From an uncultured Solirubrobacterales bacterium (GTDB taxonomy: Bacteria > Actinomycetota > Thermoleophilia > Solirubrobacterales > Solirubrobacteraceae), in contig CAJBXY010000011.1 of the NCBI GenBank assembly GCA_903959665.1, positions 1 through 22,790 on the forward strand: a stretch of 22,790 bases of DNA, read 5' to 3'. Made by a program: the position numbers and the translations under genes. Positions 21,171 through 22,790 of the stretch are shown here, one piece after another. Each line of letters starts with the position of its first letter. Within the stretch, counting starts at the first letter, position 1. The notes below the pieces were generated by a model. It saw nothing but the letters and a program-made list of their open reading frames with translations, was not told the origin of the DNA and made no database searches.

Positions 21171-21575
21171 ATGGCAGACTTTGTTGATCAGAAGAAAGGC
21201 GAGATGGAATCGCGCCTGAAAGAGCTTCGCCCGCTAGTTGATGAGTACGACAGGCTCGAGGCAGCCGTCGCTGCGCTCGGCTCGGTTGGCACAGCAGGCG
21301 CCCGCCGCGGCGGAACGGCGCCGCGTACCGCGAAGAAGTCGGTTCGCCGCAACGGCGCCGGGCCAGGCAAGGGCAGCGGCCGCCGCGGCCGCCCGAAGGG
21401 TTCAGGCGTTCGCGACAAGCAGGCGCTGGAGCTAGTAACCGCAACGCCAGGGGTGACAATCCCCGAGATCGCCAAGGAGATGGGGATCAAGCAGAACTAC
21501 CTTTACCGCGTCCTCCCCAGCCTCGAGAAGGAAGGCCTCGTCCGCAAGAAGGGCCGTGGCTGGTATCCGCGCTGA
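21171..21575 (+). CDS. winged-helix DNA-binding protein with coiled coil and AT-hook-like motif
   Basis: 134 residues, basic. Residues 3-38 form a heptad-like helix (MESRLKELRPLVDEYDRLEAAV) suited to dimerisation. Residues 42-80 are a Gly/Arg/Lys-rich linker with an AT-hook-like core GRRGRPKGSG (about 70-79). Residues 82-134 form a winged helix-turn-helix: LVTATPGVTIPEIAKEMGIK, NYLYRVLPSLEKEGLV, then the wing KKGRGWYPR. GAGGAG lies 9 nt before the ATG. It is monocistronic, with a strong terminator behind it. Function is not established; an abundant, nucleoid-associated or autoregulated regulator is a reasonable inference from the small size, basic linker and isolated promoter region. Confidence 0.85.
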   Translation: MADFVDQKKGEMESRLKELRPLVDEYDRLEAAVAALGSVGTAGARRGGTAPRTAKKSVRRNGAGPGKGSGRRGRPKGSGVRDKQALELVTATPGVTIPEIAKEMGIKQNYLYRVLPSLEKEGLVRKKGRGWYPR

Positions 21576-21588
21576 GCTGTCAGCTCAG
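21572..21588 (+). terminator. hairpin overlapping the winged-helix gene stop codon
   Basis: CTGAGCT-gtc-AGCTCAG is a perfect 7-bp stem with a 3-nt loop that includes the TGA stop (21573-21575). No T-run follows. It stands 19 nt before a second, stronger hairpin and may protect the 3' end or support termination. Confidence 0.45.
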
Positions 21589-21607
21589 AACTAACCTGAA
21601 GTGCGAG

Positions 21608-21637
21608 TGGGTCTGCTCAGCCGAGCAGGCCCATTTT
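21608..21637 (+). terminator. intrinsic terminator of the winged-helix gene, overlapping the mdh 3' end
   Basis: TGGGTCTGCTC (21608-21618) pairs with GAGCAGGCCCA (21623-21633) over 11 bp with one G-U wobble and a 4-nt loop, followed by TTTT (21634-21637). The right arm is also the final mdh codons (Met-Gly-Leu-Leu-Gly) on the other strand. This is the clearest Rho-independent terminator in the window. Confidence 0.85.
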
Positions 21638-22606
21638 CGTTACAGCCTCGCGCTCTTCGGCCAGCTCCTTGACGCTGGCGTCGATCCGCGCACGCGAGAA
21701 GTCGTCGACCGCAAGCCCTTGCACGATCTCGTAATCACCGCCGCTGCAGACAACGGGGAATGAGCTGATTATCCCCTCGTCGACCCCGTAGGAGCCGTCG
21801 GAAGGGATTCCCATCGAGACGTAATCACCCTCGGCTGAGCCGAGCACCCAGTCATGCATGTGGTCGATCGCAGCGTTCGCGGCCGAGGCGGCGCTCGATG
21901 AGCCGCGCGCCTCAATCACTTCGGCGCCGCGCTGCTGGACGCGGCTGATGAATTCGCCCTCCACCCAAGCCTGATCGTCGACCACTTCGGCCGCCGGCTT
22001 GCCGCCAATCGTCGCTTGGCTGATGTCCGGGTACTGCGTAGCCGAGTGGTTGCCCCAGATGATCATCCGCTTGATCTCAGAGACGGGCCGACCGGTCTTG
22101 CTTGCGAGCTGCGCGATCGCGCGGTTGTGGTCGAGCCGCGTCATTGCCGTGAAGCGCTCGGCCGGAACATCGGGTGCGTTGCCCATCGCAATCAGCGCGT
22201 TCGTGTTGGCCGGGTTGCCAACAACGAGGACGCGGATGTCGTCGGCGGCCTTGTCGTTAATTGCTTTGCCCTGCGGCGCGAAGATTCCACCGTTGGCCTC
22301 GAGCAGGTCGCCGCGTTCCATCCCCTTCGTGCGCGGGCGGGCGCCGACAAGGAAGGCGACGTTGGCGCCATCAAAAGCTTCGTCAGGCTGGTCGCTGATC
22401 TCAATTCCGCTGAGCAGCGGAAAGGCACAGTCGAGCAGCTCCATCGCCGTTCCTTCAGCGGCGCCGAGCGCCGGCGTGATCTCGAGCAAACGGAGCTCAA
22501 CGGGGCGGTCGGGGCCGAGCAGCTGGCCTGAGGCGATTCGGAATAGCAGCGCGTAGCCGATCTGGCCAGCGGCACCGGTGACAGTAATTTTGGTCGGACT
22601 GCTCAT
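21617..22606 (-). CDS. mdh: malate dehydrogenase (cytosolic-type, actinobacterial)
   Basis: A 329-residue NAD-dependent enzyme of the TCA cycle converting malate and oxaloacetate. The N-terminus has KITVTGAAGQIGYALLFRIA (nucleotide loop GAAGQIGY). Substrate-loop arginines are in GARPRTKGMERGDLLEANGG, VGNPANTNA follows, LDHNRA holds an Asn/Arg pair, and IIWGNHSATQYPD contains the catalytic His. MGIPSDGSYGV is typical near the C-terminus. The length is normal. On the minus strand GGGAG lies 9 nt before ATG 22606. Upstream on the same strand is the end of a probable isocitrate dehydrogenase gene, so two TCA genes are adjacent. Its last five codons form half of the opposing gene's terminator. Confidence 0.97.
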   Translation of the reverse strand: MSSPTKITVTGAAGQIGYALLFRIASGQLLGPDRPVELRLLEITPALGAAEGTAMELLDCAFPLLSGIEISDQPDEAFDGANVAFLVGARPRTKGMERGDLLEANGGIFAPQGKAINDKAADDIRVLVVGNPANTNALIAMGNAPDVPAERFTAMTRLDHNRAIAQLASKTGRPVSEIKRMIIWGNHSATQYPDISQATIGGKPAAEVVDDQAWVEGEFISRVQQRGAEVIEARGSSSAASAANAAIDHMHDWVLGSAEGDYVSMGIPSDGSYGVDEGIISSFPVVCSGGDYEIVQGLAVDDFSRARIDASVKELAEEREAVTKMGLLG

Positions 22607-22709
22607 CTAATTTTCTCCCTTTAGTGATGCTCGAAAATGATTCAGAGGACGCTAGCGAGCCTTGCGCCGCGGCGACGTGCGCTATGTCACAGATCGATTC
22701 TTCCAGCCC

Positions 22710-22790
22710 TCAAGCCATCGCTAGCTTCAGCCGCTGATCAACCGAGGCAAGGAACTCTTCGGTCGTCTGGAACGGCTGCTCTGGCCCGAT
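22710..22790 (-). CDS. C-terminal end of a CDS, probably NADP-dependent isocitrate dehydrogenase (partial)
   Basis: Twenty-six codons and a TGA (22710-22712) are visible, reading IGPEQPFQTTEEFLASVDQR and then LKLAMA. The pattern TTEEFLxxVDxxLKxAMA resembles the C-terminus of dimeric NADP-dependent isocitrate dehydrogenases, and its neighbour mdh is also a TCA enzyme. With so few residues this remains tentative; the gene extends to the right of the window. The 103-bp gap to mdh (22607-22709) contains GC-rich palindromes such as CGCCGCGGCG and no clear promoter. Confidence 0.5.
   Translation of the reverse strand: MGPEQPFQTTEEFLASVDQRLKLAMA

Noticed and set aside
22640..22690. CGCCGCGGCG and CGCTAGCG palindromes between the right-edge gene and mdh as a terminator
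   Set aside because: Short self-complementary words are common at this GC content, no long stem or T-run is formed, and the location gives no further support.
1..22790. CRISPR array, tRNA, rRNA, insertion sequence or phage integration
   Set aside because: No regular spacer-repeat pattern, cloverleaf-like gene, transposase or integrase was seen on either strand.

Overview
The window reads as a chromosomal segment of a high-GC Actinomycetota, most likely from the class Thermoleophilia (Solirubrobacterales or relatives). This rests on the GC-rich coding sequence with frequent GTG starts, an actinobacterial-type malate dehydrogenase, and several small proteins of a style I associate with that group: a cysteine-free FmdB-like protein, a four-cysteine 76-residue protein and a winged-helix protein with an AT-hook-like patch. 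The assignment is from memory of families, not from a search.

Layout. 1-2134 (minus): a truncated methionyl-tRNA synthetase preceded by a secreted, apparently inactive M23-like protein. 2250-9258 (plus): a tight six-gene operon whose first three products match the three-enzyme route to cytidine diphosphoramidate known from Campylobacter jejuni capsule O-methyl phosphoramidate synthesis (L-glutamine kinase, CTP:phosphoglutamine cytidylyltransferase, gamma-glutamyl-CDP-amidate hydrolase). They are followed by a TagB/TagF-like transferase, an orphan 152-residue protein and a formyltransferase-like protein. 9265-11054 (minus): rsmI and a ROK sugar kinase. 11062-13963: an LCP cell-wall ligase, the FmdB-like gene (minus) and glycyl-tRNA synthetase. 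14038-18211: an R2-like ligand-binding oxidase fused to an SCP2 domain, a small membrane protein, an MBL hydrolase, a CPA1 antiporter and the four-cysteine protein. 18385-21026 (plus): an LhgO-like oxidase, an atypical SDR and an SRPBCC protein in one operon. 21171-22790: the winged-helix/AT-hook protein, malate dehydrogenase (minus) and the last codons of what is probably NADP-isocitrate dehydrogenase (minus).

The main discovery candidate is the 2250-9258 operon. It predicts that this actinobacterium makes a CDP-activated phosphoramidate and probably places it on a surface glycan or teichoic-acid-like polymer. It differs from the Campylobacter set in three ways: the glutamine kinase carries an extra, degenerate nucleotidyltransferase domain; no methyltransferase or CDP-amidate kinase is visible; and a formyltransferase-like protein and an unknown protein are included. 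It sits between rsmI and the M23-like/metG pair, all read on the opposite strand, which suggests insertion into an older housekeeping gene order.

A second theme is compaction. All five convergent gene pairs meet within 6-41 bp, and each junction carries a perfect or near-perfect inverted repeat at or around the stop codons; only the 21608-21637 one has a U-tract. No tRNA, rRNA, CRISPR array or insertion sequence was seen, and no gene-free stretch exceeds about 175 bp.
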